The translations under genes and the position numbers were made by a program. 64,000 bases of DNA from Polychytrium aggregatum (lineage: Eukaryota > Chytridiomycota > Chytridiomycetes > Polychytriales), in NCBI RefSeq assembly GCF_025602895.1, contig NW_026516358.1:1-64000 (forward strand). Direction: 5' to 3'. Under the pieces are notes generated by a model. That model saw only the letters and a list, made by a program, of their open reading frames with translations, was not told where the DNA came from and made no database searches. Of this stretch, positions 33,535-44,363 are shown piece by piece. Position 1 is the stretch's first letter. Each line of letters starts with the position of its first letter.

Positions 33535-36500
33535 TCACATTCCACGAATGTTCGTTACAACCTGTGCTCCGGACAAGGACATCGCACGAGCCACAGGGGG
33601 GTCGCTGACACGGCTCTCGGGCCGACTGAGTGGAGCAGGACGGCGAGGTTCGTATCCGGAAGTATCATAACTGGTGCCGTCTAACTCATCAACACCGGTA
33701 ATCGGCCGCTCTGTTGTCGTTGTATAGTTGCTGCTCTCTCCAAAGCTTAATCCTTCGCCGTAGCTCCTGCTTTGTGGGTTGTTCTTTTCATACTGAGCAG
33801 TCAGTGGTTGCTGTACGGTCGTATAGTGTCTTTCCATGATGTTGCCGGCCATGCGATTCGATGCCGTCGAATTTCTTCTCTCGACCATGCTAGTTTGCTG
33901 TGAGAACGTCGGAGGAGCGTTGCTAGTCGTTTGCATAGCTTGAGCAGGCGGCCGGGTGCTGACGCTGCTTCGAAGGACACCCGAAGGACTAGCACTGAGG
34001 ATCGACGCCACGTCGCGGTCCATCAGCAGCTCAACTTGACTGCGAAGCCGTTTTGAGAGCTCGTTTACATTACTTTGCAGTCTCTGAAGGTCGCTGTCCT
34101 TTTGGCGGTCAATCACGCGGCTGCTCGCCACTTCATCCTCCAGTCGGCGGACCTGGTCCAGGAGATTGCCTTGCTTCAAGTTCAAGACGACAATTTCCTG
34201 CTCCTTCTGCTGCAAAGCAGTCGAGAGCGTCCCAATCTGTCGGTTACAGCTGGCCTCGCTAGCCTGCAGTTCAGATATGCGGGCCTCAAGCCGGAAGCGT
34301 TCCGCTGTGAGATCTGTGGCCTCGAGCTTGGTACGTGAGAGCTCTTCGTTTAGTCCTGTAATCTGCTGGGCCTTGTTGCCGAGCTGGGCCTGGAGGTTTG
34401 CCAGATCACTCTCGAGCGACTGCTTGGTGTAGCTTAGTCGGTCTTGGAGGGCAGCGAGATCTTCTTTATACTTGGACTTGAGACTCTCACGGTCGTATGA
34501 TTCCTTGGCAAGGGCAGAGTTTGCATTTGCCAGAGACGTTGTCAGGTCAGAGAGACGCTTGGATTGCTGCTGAATGTTTTCGTCACGCTGGCGGATAATT
34601 TGTCGCAGGTTGCCTTCCACCTCGCGCACCTCGGCGAGCTGAAGTTGCTGCTCATTCAGGGAACAGGTCAGGTCGGAGACCTTTTCTTGAAAGGCAGCGA
34701 GCTTTTCCTTGCTGAGTAGCTTGAACTCAGATATGGCTTGAGTGTCTCTGTCGATTCGAATCGATAAGTTGTTGATCTGGGCGTCTTTGTCTTGAAGCTC
34801 CTGAAGTTTGAGCTGCAAGTCGGCCTTGCATTGGGACAGCGCTAGAGACAAATCGTCGCGCTCTTTGCGAAGCTGCTCCTGCACATCCTTGAGCGACTGG
34901 ATGTCGTGTTCGCAAGCACTTATATGTCCCCGCAGGTCATTCACAAGGTGTTTGTACTCCGCATTGTCCTGAGTGAGACGCAGGCTTTCGGATTGAAGCT
35001 TACGGTATTGTTGATTGAGCGAATCTAGCTCTTCCTTCTGTGAAGCGACCCTGTTGAGGTTGTCTTGGACATCAAGACGTAGCTTTGCTTCGACGCTCTT
35101 GAGATGATCGATATCTTGCATAAAAATTAGCTCTCGTGCCATCAAGCGCTCGACCTCGCTTGAGTATTTGCGCTGGAGGGCTGTCACGGCCTCGAGGTCA
35201 CTGCAAAGCTTGCGCTCGCGTAGTGCAGCCTGCTCAAGCTCATCCAAACACTGCCGCTCGCGCTTGCTCAGGGTCTCGTATTTTCTCTCCAGCTCTTGGA
35301 GCTGCATCTTGACATCCCCGAGGGCTTGGCATTCGGCCGTTTGCTGAGCGAGCTGACCCTTGAGCGCCTTCAGCTCTTCGTCGCGCTGAGAGCAGTAGTG
35401 CTCGAGCTGGAGAATATGCACCTGCTGCTTCATTCCGTTTTCTTTCTCCTTCATCCACTCTCCATCGCGTTCTCGGGACACCTGGATGATTTTCTTGAGG
35501 TCACGTTCTCGCTGAGAGAGTTTTTCCTCGAGCTCTGCTTTGGCACCCTCGAGTTCTTGGTTGAACTTTTCGACTTTGCGGATCCTCATGTCGCTCTCGA
35601 CAACTTGTTTGGTGACTGTATCGACCCCGGCTTTGAGCTTGTCATTCAAGCTAGACCAGGCCGCAGACTCCTTGTTGTACTTGGCGACCAGCCCTTGGTA
35701 CTCGTCATTGAGGTCGGTGAATGCCTTGTTTTTGGCACTCAAGGCCCTCGTCAATTGCGTGACTTCGTTGGCGGTCTTGCGCTCCTGATTGCGCAGCTCC
35801 AGAAGATGGTTTGTCTGCAGCGACTGCACCTCCGAAATGAGTTTGTGGTATTCGCTTTCAAGCTGAAGATGCTTTGCTCGCTCTTCTTCCAGGAGTACAA
35901 GGAGAGTTTTGCTGTTCGTGGGGAGCTATGAATCGAATTGGGAGTGGATGAGCTATCGGCAGACCGGGCGTGACAAGCACTTGAGCAGACAGCCCCCCCC
36001 TCCAGACAACTATTCTCCCCCGGAGCAGCAACTTTGACTGCCATAGCCCCTGTCCACGAAGCACCATCTACCTTCGGTTTGGGCTGCAGGTCCCTCGCGG
36101 ATTTCCCGTACACATCGCTGGAGGTGGTGCGGCGGTGCGTGCTTGCATCGCGGCTATCGGTATCCCGGCCGGTGAACCTTGGCGTGCGGTCGCGGCTGCT
36201 CTCCCGGTCTCGGTCACTGTCCGGATCGAGGGCTCTTTCCCGCGGCGACTCGAAGCCGGCAGTGCTGCGTTGGGTGCCAGAGGTGTGGTATTCGGGGAAC
36301 GGGGGCCTTTCCGAGGTATAGTATCTCTTCCTCTCTTGCTCCAGTCCGCGGCTGTCGACCAAATTGTCTCGGGGAGGATTGGGCATGTCCTCCTCGCCAA
36401 ACTCCCGGGGCTGGTCGATCCAGACGTCTTTACCTTTGGTCTGGCCGTATTTGTCTCGGAGGTCGGAATCGGGCGAGTCCAGACCGACTCCACCCGCTTG

Positions 36501-37281
36501 GCGATATCTCGGGTCATCTTGATCGGGCAAGCCAGGCCGTTCGTTGTCTGGGATTTCGGCGAAGCGTTCGCGCTCGTACTGCTTTGAGGCCAGATCCCCC
36601 AAGGACGACTTTGACTTGGCCGGGATGCTTCTCTCTCTGGCTCGGGTATCTTCGCGATCAGGATCTATATTCGCTAGCGAGGCATCGGCCGACTTGGGCT
36701 CGGATCGGGCAGCCAACCGGCTGCCTACATTGAGTTTGTTGCCAATGGGGCTGTTGCGGCCACTTGTTTTGGCTGAATGTGAAACGACACAGAGATTTGG
36801 CTGTTAATGACAGTCAAGAGGGAGTGCATCAACCAAGTTTGAGGTGCCAGCGACCTTAGATCGGGACAAAAATGACAATGGCAATGACAGTGATAGGCGG
36901 AGCCGGCAGGGCCATGGTAATGGTCAGATGTGGTTTGCAAACGAGCTTAGGATGGAGCTGTCTGTTTGGATTCGTCGGCCAACATCAGAGAGCACCCGAA
37001 CGTGGCGAAAGGGCAGCAGCGCTCAGAAATAGTCGTATGAATAGAATACCAGTCTCTCGCCAGGAGGCGGCTTCGTCGAGCCGACCATAGCTCGGAGTGG
37101 GTGCGTTTAGTGCCAGACCGGAGAGGGGTTTGGCCGAGGAGCCGTCTTGACGCAAATCCCGGGGTGTATCGAGGGTTATCGACGGCCGAGACCGAGCATA
37201 GAGCTCTCGCTCCCGTTCCAGCTCCCGAAGACGGTCTTCTCTCGACCGCTTGGGCTGGGTTTCGGCTGAGAGCGGCGGCAT
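33535..37281 (-). CDS. Long coiled-coil protein of unknown identity
   Basis: Not recognised. The minus-strand model starts MPPLSAETQPKRSREDRL (ATG at 37281), continues after an intron through a charged Arg/Asp/Ser-rich disordered region (about 36.0-36.75 kb, rich in SRDRTPRF-like text), and after a second intron near 35.94 kb enters a ~600-residue almost continuous coiled coil from NSKTLLVLLEEERAKHL (35.92 kb) to about 34.0 kb. A Ser/Thr/Pro-rich tail ends ..VVTNIRGM at 33535. Total is about 1,100 residues. Heptads are regular, with no motor, membrane or enzymatic motif. The layout (disordered head, long rod, disordered tail) is that of many centrosomal and basal-body proteins, and its neighbour is CFAP70, but that role is only a guess. 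Confidence 0.75.
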
Positions 37282-37703
37282 TGGTGTCTGATCGATGTGC
37301 AGCCCGAGAAAGAGGATATAGATGACGAAAGTGGATTCGTGGGCGACCTGGCGATGATGGCGATCGAGAGCTGAGCTACGGCGGGCGATGGCGATCGGGC
37401 ATCCGACTGAGAAGGGGAGGGGGAATCGGCTGCTCTTCTGGACAGTGCCGGCCGGCTCGAAGCGACCGAGAACAACAATCCGAGCGTCGATAGAATGCTC
37501 TGATTGGGACGGCGGGCACGGGGCCGAGGCCGGACGATTGTGCTCGAGGTTGGCTCGGCCTGCCTCAGGTCGATGGAGCGCGCGGGAATCCAGAGTGATT
37601 GGCATCATTCAAGGCCGGGAGCAGGTATGTACGGCCAGGTCCAGCAGCGACATGCCCGCATCCAGTTGGCTCATGTTGCGCCTGTTGGATTTGATCGCCA
37701 GCC
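37282..37703. promoter_or_regulatory. Divergent promoter of coiled-coil and FAM13-like genes
   Basis: About 420 bases between two divergently transcribed starts. No TATA box or clear operator-like repeat was seen. A shared promoter is inferred from arrangement only. Confidence 0.4.
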
Positions 37704-40700
37704 ATGAAGAAGTTTCTGGGGACCATTAGCTTCTCCGGCATCGGAGGCCGGAAACGGCCAAGTCCGAGCCGTGGTGTCCTCGAGGCCTCATCTGCAACGG
37801 AATCCTCCGGCTCGGCGTATTTTGGGTCGCCTCTGTCGACGGTGCTGCATACAAGCAGCATCAATCTCAGTATATCGCCTGCTGCTGGCGAAAGCCCAAT
37901 AACAGCATATGGACCCGTGCCTCCGATAATGACCGATTTCGTCAAATTCTTCGAGTCAGGAGCAAGTAGGCCATCCGAATGCAATGACAGTGCGATGAAT
38001 TCCGTTGAATGGGTTTGTCTGAACCACACCCTGCGTACTCGGCTTTTTAGTGGATGCGGGTGACGAGCAGCACTTGGTATACAGCCCTGGGCTGCAGAGG
38101 GTTTGGTTGGAGGCGATTCGTATGTTCTCTCGAGTTTTCATGGTGCTGGCGATTCTTGCGCCAATCCTCTCAAGTCCGCGGCACTCATACTTCCCACCAA
38201 TACTCTTCGCGTTCTGCCCTCGTGCATTGCCAAGATCTGTTTTGCGAGGGTGTATTCCGGACAGCAGGCTCAGCTCGAGTCATTCGCGAGCTCCGAGAGA
38301 AAATCAACAGCGGTATGTCGGATTCCTAGTCCCATGGCGCCGTCGCAAGCAAGGCACAGTATAAGCCAGCGGGAGCACTGAATATGCATCTGCGACCTCA
38401 GGATCGGGAATTGGGTTCGCCGAGTTGACAGAAGCAGATGTTCCTGCTGTCGCCACTCTATTCAAACAGTGGCTTCGTGAGATTCCTGAAGGAATCATTC
38501 CGAAGCTACACTTCCACCAATTTGTCGAGGCTGGAGGTGAGGGCTTGTTGGTCGATCGGATGAAAGCCGGTGTTATAAAGGTCGATTGTCACCGATAGCC
38601 TCGGCTTTCGACTGGGATTTCAGCCTCGAAGTGCCACACGGGTCCTACGAATAGCCTCTGCTCTCGATATCCACGATGCAGATCGTGTGCCAACGAAACC
38701 GTGGCGAGGCCATAACCTTGATGTCGTTCATGTGCAGAATGCGCTGCGGATCTCGCAGAATGCATCAAGGCTCTGCCGGAAACAAACGCTGCTTCGCTCA
38801 TGTACTTGCTTGAGTTCCTCGTGTTTGTATCAGCACACGAACATCACAACAAAATGGGGATCGACAACCTCGCAATCGTATTTGGCCCAACGCTATTCCA
38901 GTGCCCGAGTTCTCAGGACGATGATCCGCAAGCCTATCTTTCCGAAAGTGTTCAAACAACCAAAATCCTCAAGTTTCTTCTGCTTCACTTTGGAGAAATC
39001 AAACAAGTATGTCGTCGTGGATATTCCGGTCTCATTGGGCGCTTTTGTCTCAAAGGGCACCACTAAGGGTGCCGCCCAATAACGATGGAATCGATCGCTC
39101 CTTCTGCACACTAGATCATCATCGGTCAATCACGCAGTTGTAAATTGTCGCAGTCGCAATGCTCTCTTCCATCTCGTGAATTGCTCGATCAAGACCAGTG
39201 CCTCGGAAAGCATCCCACGTGAGTCCAGTCATCCCCCAGCTCTATCCGATTATGGACACGATCCAACGATCAACGATCACGAATTGAACAGAATTTATCG
39301 CCCGACATAGGGGAGTCTCTACAAGCTTGCCCGTGTTCATGGAGTCACTTCTCACTGATCTGAGTGGACAAAGCGTTCAACGAGTCCTCGGCTCCGAAGG
39401 TCCGGATATGGGAGAAAATGAACCCAAGGTATCAACCACTCGTAATGTCGTCCACGGCACATTTAGTCGCCATTCCAAGCCGGGACCATACAACGTGCAC
39501 GTTCTGTCTTGGCAAGTGGAGCTGTGTGGAGCTGTGTGCTCACGAGTGCGCTTTTCTTAGGACCAGCCGATTCATACCCAAGCAAACGCTGTCACCATTT
39601 CCGGCTCGCGCGGGAACTCGTGCACTTCTTCCGACCAGCAGAGAACTTTGGCCTGCAGCGAGCCCCAAACAATGAAAGCGACTGTGGAGGTAGAATGGGA
39701 TTTGTTTTCGACAAGCATGGTGCCATCGTGTGACCAAGTAAGAGGATTTACATGTCAACTGGTTGGGTGACGAGCAAACCATTGGTTCCTCTCAAGGTTT
39801 CCGTCGGTATCATGTCTGTTCACGAGCCATATGGTCTGGTCCGATCTGGCGATCAATCCACACAGTAAGTCACATCGTCTCTTTCATTTAACGAACGCGA
39901 GACGAAGCTAAGGCCAGCCGATACTCCCAGGATACTTCAGCCTGCTCAACTATCGAGCTTCACGAATGAGAATCAAGCACCCGAGCGCCTCGAACTTGAG
40001 CAAGCTTCGATCTCAAAGGCGGTAGGCACTATTTCGTTTCGGCCAATGACTCATGGAGCTGGCCAAAGGGATAGGTGGCTCGGGAATGCTTGAGCAGATT
40101 CGCAGGTTTGGCGAACAAACTCATCGTCAGATTGTCGGATCTCTCTCGCTCACTAGAGTCGCCCCAAGCCACCTCGCCGGAAAGCGCCCCCACCACCAGC
40201 GAAGGTGATCTCCAACAAAGACCCATCGCTACCTCCGCCTCCGCCCGCAAGTGCAGTACCGCCTCTCCCGCAGTTCCAGAGACTTGCTCGACCAGAACTT
40301 GACGATGGGATTAGACGACCAATATCGGCCTCAGAAACGGCTCAGTGCAGATGGGATGCCGAAAGCACTGCTGTCATGGCAGAGTTGCGCAGACCGTCGG
40401 CCTCGTCGAGCCCCAGGACCAGGCCAGAGACTCCGAAAAACGCATGTTTCCCAGATCGCTGCAGTCGGAGCAGCGGGGAGTTGGACAGTTCCGGCAGCGA
40501 GTCTTCTCCGATTGAACAATCATATTCATCCACGAAGCCACAGTCCAAATTACCTGATGCGATCCCTTCAGAACGCATCGTCAATGGATGTCTAAGTCTG
40601 GGCAAAGCAGCCTCGCATAGCACTGTAAGATATGCCGCACGGTCTCAAATGCCTGAATTAACTGCGATCCCTATCAGTACATCTCTTGAAACTCTGTTTT

Positions 40701-42546
40701 ATTTCCATTGAAACCCATTGAGACCCTGTCTGAAGAACCCAGTGCCTGCGCCACCGTGTCATTTGCGGCTGGCCCTCGAGACTGATACCATTTCGTGATC
40801 GTTACAGATCGCACCGGCAAACCATCAGCGACTCCCCAAGCACATGAAAAACAAGAGCCTCAACATTGTGACAGATACGCCAACCGGTCATCAGCAAACG
40901 AAAAAAGTGTCGTTTGAGTCGTCTCTTCGGTCACTGGCAACGCCCCTGACCCCATTCACGCCATTCACGCCGCTCACACCGCTAACTCCACGAACTCCAA
41001 TGACCAAATCGGTACCAGCTTTGGAAAAATCCAATGGAAGCGGTATGGCTGCACCTGAACACACTGTGTCCGCCCAAATCGAATCCGGGGTCATGAGATT
41101 CAGATGAAGTTGCTCCCACTGTGCTGATATCAAAGTGTTTCACAGCCAATACCAAAGCTCACAGTGGAGCCAGGCAATCTTCGGACGTACGAGTCAATGA
41201 ACCGGGGAAATGGCACCGCTCTGTCGATTCTCTCCATTCAAATGCGAGCTGGTGAGTCTGGTCTTTACAAGACTAAGAAAGAGGGGTAGTTGCAACATAC
41301 TGGGTCTGGAATCTGGATCTATACAGCGTGGCCGCATTCGCACATTTTGATTCTCACTATTGCCATTCATCTAGTCTGTCCGAGAGCAACGTGCAGCTTG
41401 ACAGGAAATCGCCAGTAGACCACAGAAGTGATATCTTGGCATCTGGAGTCGAGGGGCTGGCAATTGAATTGCGCCGGCTTCAGAAAGAGGCGGCCGCACA
41501 ACGAGCGGCCAGTCTTGCAGTTGATCGTGAAGCGATTTTGTCAAGGGAAATGAGGATCATAGAACTGAAGAAGATGCTCAATGGTGCGGTGCCCCTGATA
41601 GTATAACTTGTTTGCTTGACATTTGCAGTGCAGCTGACCGTCCCCACCTTTGGAATCGCAAATCTAGAAGAGCGGACATCACCGGGTCAAGACGCTCTCG
41701 ATCGTCTTGAGCTCAAGCGTCGTGCTGAAAATCGCCCGTATGTTCTCGACGACATGACGATCACGCAGCTTTGCCAAGAAAAAGTCGACATCAAGCGAGA
41801 GATATACGAGCTTAGAAAGTCTACCGAAACCGATCAACAGGTATGCCGGGTCGTATAGCAGAGTATTGACGGGGCAGGAGATACAATGGTGAGTATGCCA
41901 ATAATGGGTATGGCAATGGTATGATCCAGGGCTTTGCTTCATCGTCTATCAATATTCTCTGGATTCTAGAGCGGTTTCGAAGACCATGACATCTTGCGCG
42001 AGCTCTATCGAAGGTACTGTGAGATTCGTGCTCTGATTGAGAAAAACGACGGTCAAGTTGCATCAGCAAAGGAATCAGCGTCTCTCGCTTCCATCAACTC
42101 ACCGGCAACTGGCTCCATGGAAGCGTAAGTTGTTGGCAGAGATTGTCAGCCAGGATCGCGTGGTTCGGGGCGACGATTGAACCTGAAGGGAGAGCGAGCA
42201 TACGGGCCGGCATTTGTGGCCATGCCTTACGTTGCTGATCAACTGCACGTGTGGCAGGTTGAAAAAACTGCGCTATGAAAAGAAGGTCCTGCAGATCAAG
42301 TTGCACGCCTATCAGGATGAATTCATGCAGCGGATGGGACGACCCGTGCAAACATCCAGAGATAGAGCTCCCATCCAAGTTGATTATTTGCGGTACAAGG
42401 TGAGTACTCATGTTCTGCGAGCTCAGATAGCATCTCTGATACTGGAAATTGGCCATTCTTGACTTCCTATCAATACTGAACTTGAGTGTCATCAGGAATT
42501 GAAAATGATCCTGAAGGAATACGAGCAACCGTGCCAAGAATCATAG
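37704..42546 (+). CDS. FAM13-type RhoGAP protein, many exons
   Basis: GTPase-activating protein for Rho-family GTPases. The N-terminal exon has FGSPLSTVLH and VPPIMTDFVKFFE (start of RhoGAP). The arginine-finger block reads GVFRTAGSARVIRELREKIN (38.25-38.31 kb). The core continues DVPAVATLFKQWLREIPEGI (38.43), YLLEFLVFVSAHEHHNKM (38.80) and MGIDNLAIVFGPTLFQCP (38.85). A long Ser/Pro-rich middle includes LTPFTPFTPLTPLTPRTP. C-terminal exons carry ELRRLQKEAAAQRAA, VLDDMTITQLCQEKVDIKRE (41.75) and LKKLRYEKKVLQIKLHAYQD followed by a GRPV motif (42.26), which is the FAM13 C-terminal coiled-coil pattern. The gene ends QPCQES-TAG. RhoGAP at the front and this coiled coil at the back together define FAM13. 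Junctions between 39.0 and 40.9 kb are not resolved. Confidence 0.8.
40935..41010 (+). repeat. Nine-base (acgccattc) array coding TP-rich repeats
   Basis: Short imperfect tandem units encode an LTPFTPFTPLTPLT run in the FAM13-like protein. Such Thr-Pro repeats are frequent proline-directed kinase targets; this is inference from composition only. Confidence 0.7.
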
Positions 42547-42608
42547 CTACTATACCAGATTTCTTGAAAGACGTGTGATTGCAAAGCCTAAGCCTTATCG
42601 AAGGTGTG

Positions 42609-43043
42609 TTCGCACAACACGGCACCATCACTCGCCAAGGGAAAGTCTATGCAGCGATAAGGTTGCCAACCCAACTTCCCTGCTGGTCGCGCAGCCGAGG
42701 CCTGTGGGATTGTGGCTGGCCTTTGTGTGTATCGCATCGTTTCATGAAGTACCGTTGTCAACATATGCGGTCGATACTCGTAAGCGATGATCAACTCGCA
42801 CTCAGGATCGTGCTTACATTCGTGTTGCCACGACGATTCAGGACTGGGACACGGGTGCGATGCATGGGCCTGATACCCGGGGGTGTAAAGCGTCTGGACC
42901 TCGAGAATGCTCTCGGGCACACAGGATCACAGGGTAGATGTGTGCGTGTTCAGAAGCCAGAGCCAGAGCCAGAACCAGAACCAGAGCCAGAACCAAAGAG
43001 GGGCCGTTGCGGCAGAGGCAGCAGCATCTACTCCAGCTTGGGA
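42609..43043 (+). repeat. 435-bp repeat R, copy 2
   Basis: Same unit as 32777-33211 in the opposite orientation. It begins 63 bases after the stop of the FAM13-like gene and ends about 65 bases before the left terminus of the Fanzor transposon. The two copies flank 9.4 kb holding the coiled-coil and FAM13-like genes. The repeat has no terminal inverted repeat of its own that I can see. Confidence 0.92.
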
Positions 43044-43107
43044 TGATTACGGTTATAACAAGCGAGCCAACCCTCCCACAGCACGTCCGGATTACAGGCA
43101 ATCCAAT

Positions 43108-43120
43108 AAAAAACGGGACA
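43108..43120 (+). repeat. Left terminal inverted repeat
   Basis: The thirteen bases aaaaaacgggaca recur as an exact reverse complement at 46808-46820. It lies 58 bases upstream of the transposase ATG. Confidence 0.75.
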
Positions 43121-43178
43121 CCCGGATTTTTGACCATTCATCGAATATTTTGTTACCCAAAACCATCGCGCGCTGGCC

Positions 43179-44111
43179 ATGACCATTCGCCACACATCCG
43201 ACTTTCGCACCGCCGCATTGCGATGCTACGCCCTCATCCATAGCCTGCGTAAGGTCGCCACCATATTCAGTGTATCCAAGAGCACCATCCATCGATGGCA
43301 CCGAGGATGCAAGCTGGATGACCCATCCCGGGTCCCAGCTCGCAGATCCACTTTCTTCGAGCAGGCATGTCCAGTCATTCGCACCCTGATTGAACAGGAC
43401 CCGTTCCAGACTGGTCCTGTGTTGCGATGCAAGCTCGAGTCCATCCTCCAGAGGAAAGTATCACTCTCACTCTGCCACACTGCCATCCACCGAGCAGGTC
43501 TCTCACACAAGAGGGCAACACACCTCTACAAGTCCAAGCGACTGGATGAGCGAGTGGCACAGTTCAGGGACCAGGCCCGCTCCATTGACCCACGACGATT
43601 CGTTTTTGTCGACGAGACAGGGATCAGGAGATCCATTTTCCCTCTTTACGGATACTCACCGAAGGGTGCTCCGCTTCGCCAGCGCAATCACATGAAGCAC
43701 AAGTCTGTCTCGGCTGCATTTGCCATCAACCACTCTGGTGTGCTGCATCGCATGTACATCCCCACATCATTCAAGACACACTCGATGGTCGAGTTCTTTG
43801 AGCGAGCGAGCTTCCCAGACGACTCTGTGATTGTGATGGACAATGTCAGCATGCACAAGACAATGCCTGTCCTGGACTGCATCGAGCGCCGAGGATGGTC
43901 AGTGATCTTCACCCCACCTGCCTCGCCCGACTTCAATCCCATCGAGAACTTCTTTGGGATTGTGAAGCATCAGTACAGGAAGGCAGCAGCGCTGAACGCC
44001 TCCGAGGGGTTCAAGATCGGGATGGTGACCCTGTTTGAGTCTGCCGTTCGGAGGGTGCTTCCAGATGTCTTCCCACGGCTGATTGAGCGAGCGATGCGCT
44101 TCTGGGGTTGA
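43179..44111 (+). CDS. DD34E transposase (IS630/Tc1-mariner superfamily)
   Basis: Single-exon, apparently intact, 310 residues, the normal size for this superfamily. The N-terminal helix-turn-helix covers about residues 5-45 (TAALRCYALIHSLRKVATIF, then SKSTIHRWHRG). A second DNA-binding helix region follows. The catalytic triad is present: first Asp in FVFVDETGIRRS, second Asp in VIVMDNVSMHK, and Glu in SPDFNPIENFFG, with exactly 34 residues between the second Asp and the Glu. The reaction is cut-and-paste transposition at TA. It lies first in the element, 252 bases ahead of the Fanzor start. With all three catalytic residues and no break, it could still be active. Confidence 0.93.
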   Translation: MTIRHTSDFRTAALRCYALIHSLRKVATIFSVSKSTIHRWHRGCKLDDPSRVPARRSTFFEQACPVIRTLIEQDPFQTGPVLRCKLESILQRKVSLSLCHTAIHRAGLSHKRATHLYKSKRLDERVAQFRDQARSIDPRRFVFVDETGIRRSIFPLYGYSPKGAPLRQRNHMKHKSVSAAFAINHSGVLHRMYIPTSFKTHSMVEFFERASFPDDSVIVMDNVSMHKTMPVLDCIERRGWSVIFTPPASPDFNPIENFFGIVKHQYRKAAALNASEGFKIGMVTLFESAVRRVLPDVFPRLIERAMRFWG

Positions 44112-44228
44112 GTTCCCTCCAATCAAGCCGCCGTTCTCACGTTCACATCCCTGGCTTGAGCCTCTCGGCGATTTTTGAACAGGGTCACTTCCCCAACCAG
44201 CCCGCAAAGACGGGCTCCTGCTCTCGGG

Positions 44229-44234
44229 TATAAA
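44229..44234 (+). promoter_or_regulatory. Candidate TATA box of the Fanzor gene
   Basis: TATAAA in the 252-base gap between the transposase stop and the Fanzor ATG, 130 bases before that ATG. Its place suggests the Fanzor gene has its own promoter rather than reading through from the transposase. Confidence 0.5.
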
Positions 44235-44363
44235 TGCCACACCTTCGTCCTGCTGCTTTCTTCCCTCATCTCGCCTTGATCTGATCATCGCGCTATTGTA
44301 CGATAAAAAAAAGTCTCTGCTCTGACCAGTACCACTGGCAGGCATCCAGCATCCTCTGCCCCC

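Noticed and set aside
33353-33538. Short hydrophobic minus-strand frame
   Set aside because: Begins with GTG, sits in the 3' flank of the coiled-coil gene and has no recognisable membrane-protein pattern beyond Ala/Gly richness.
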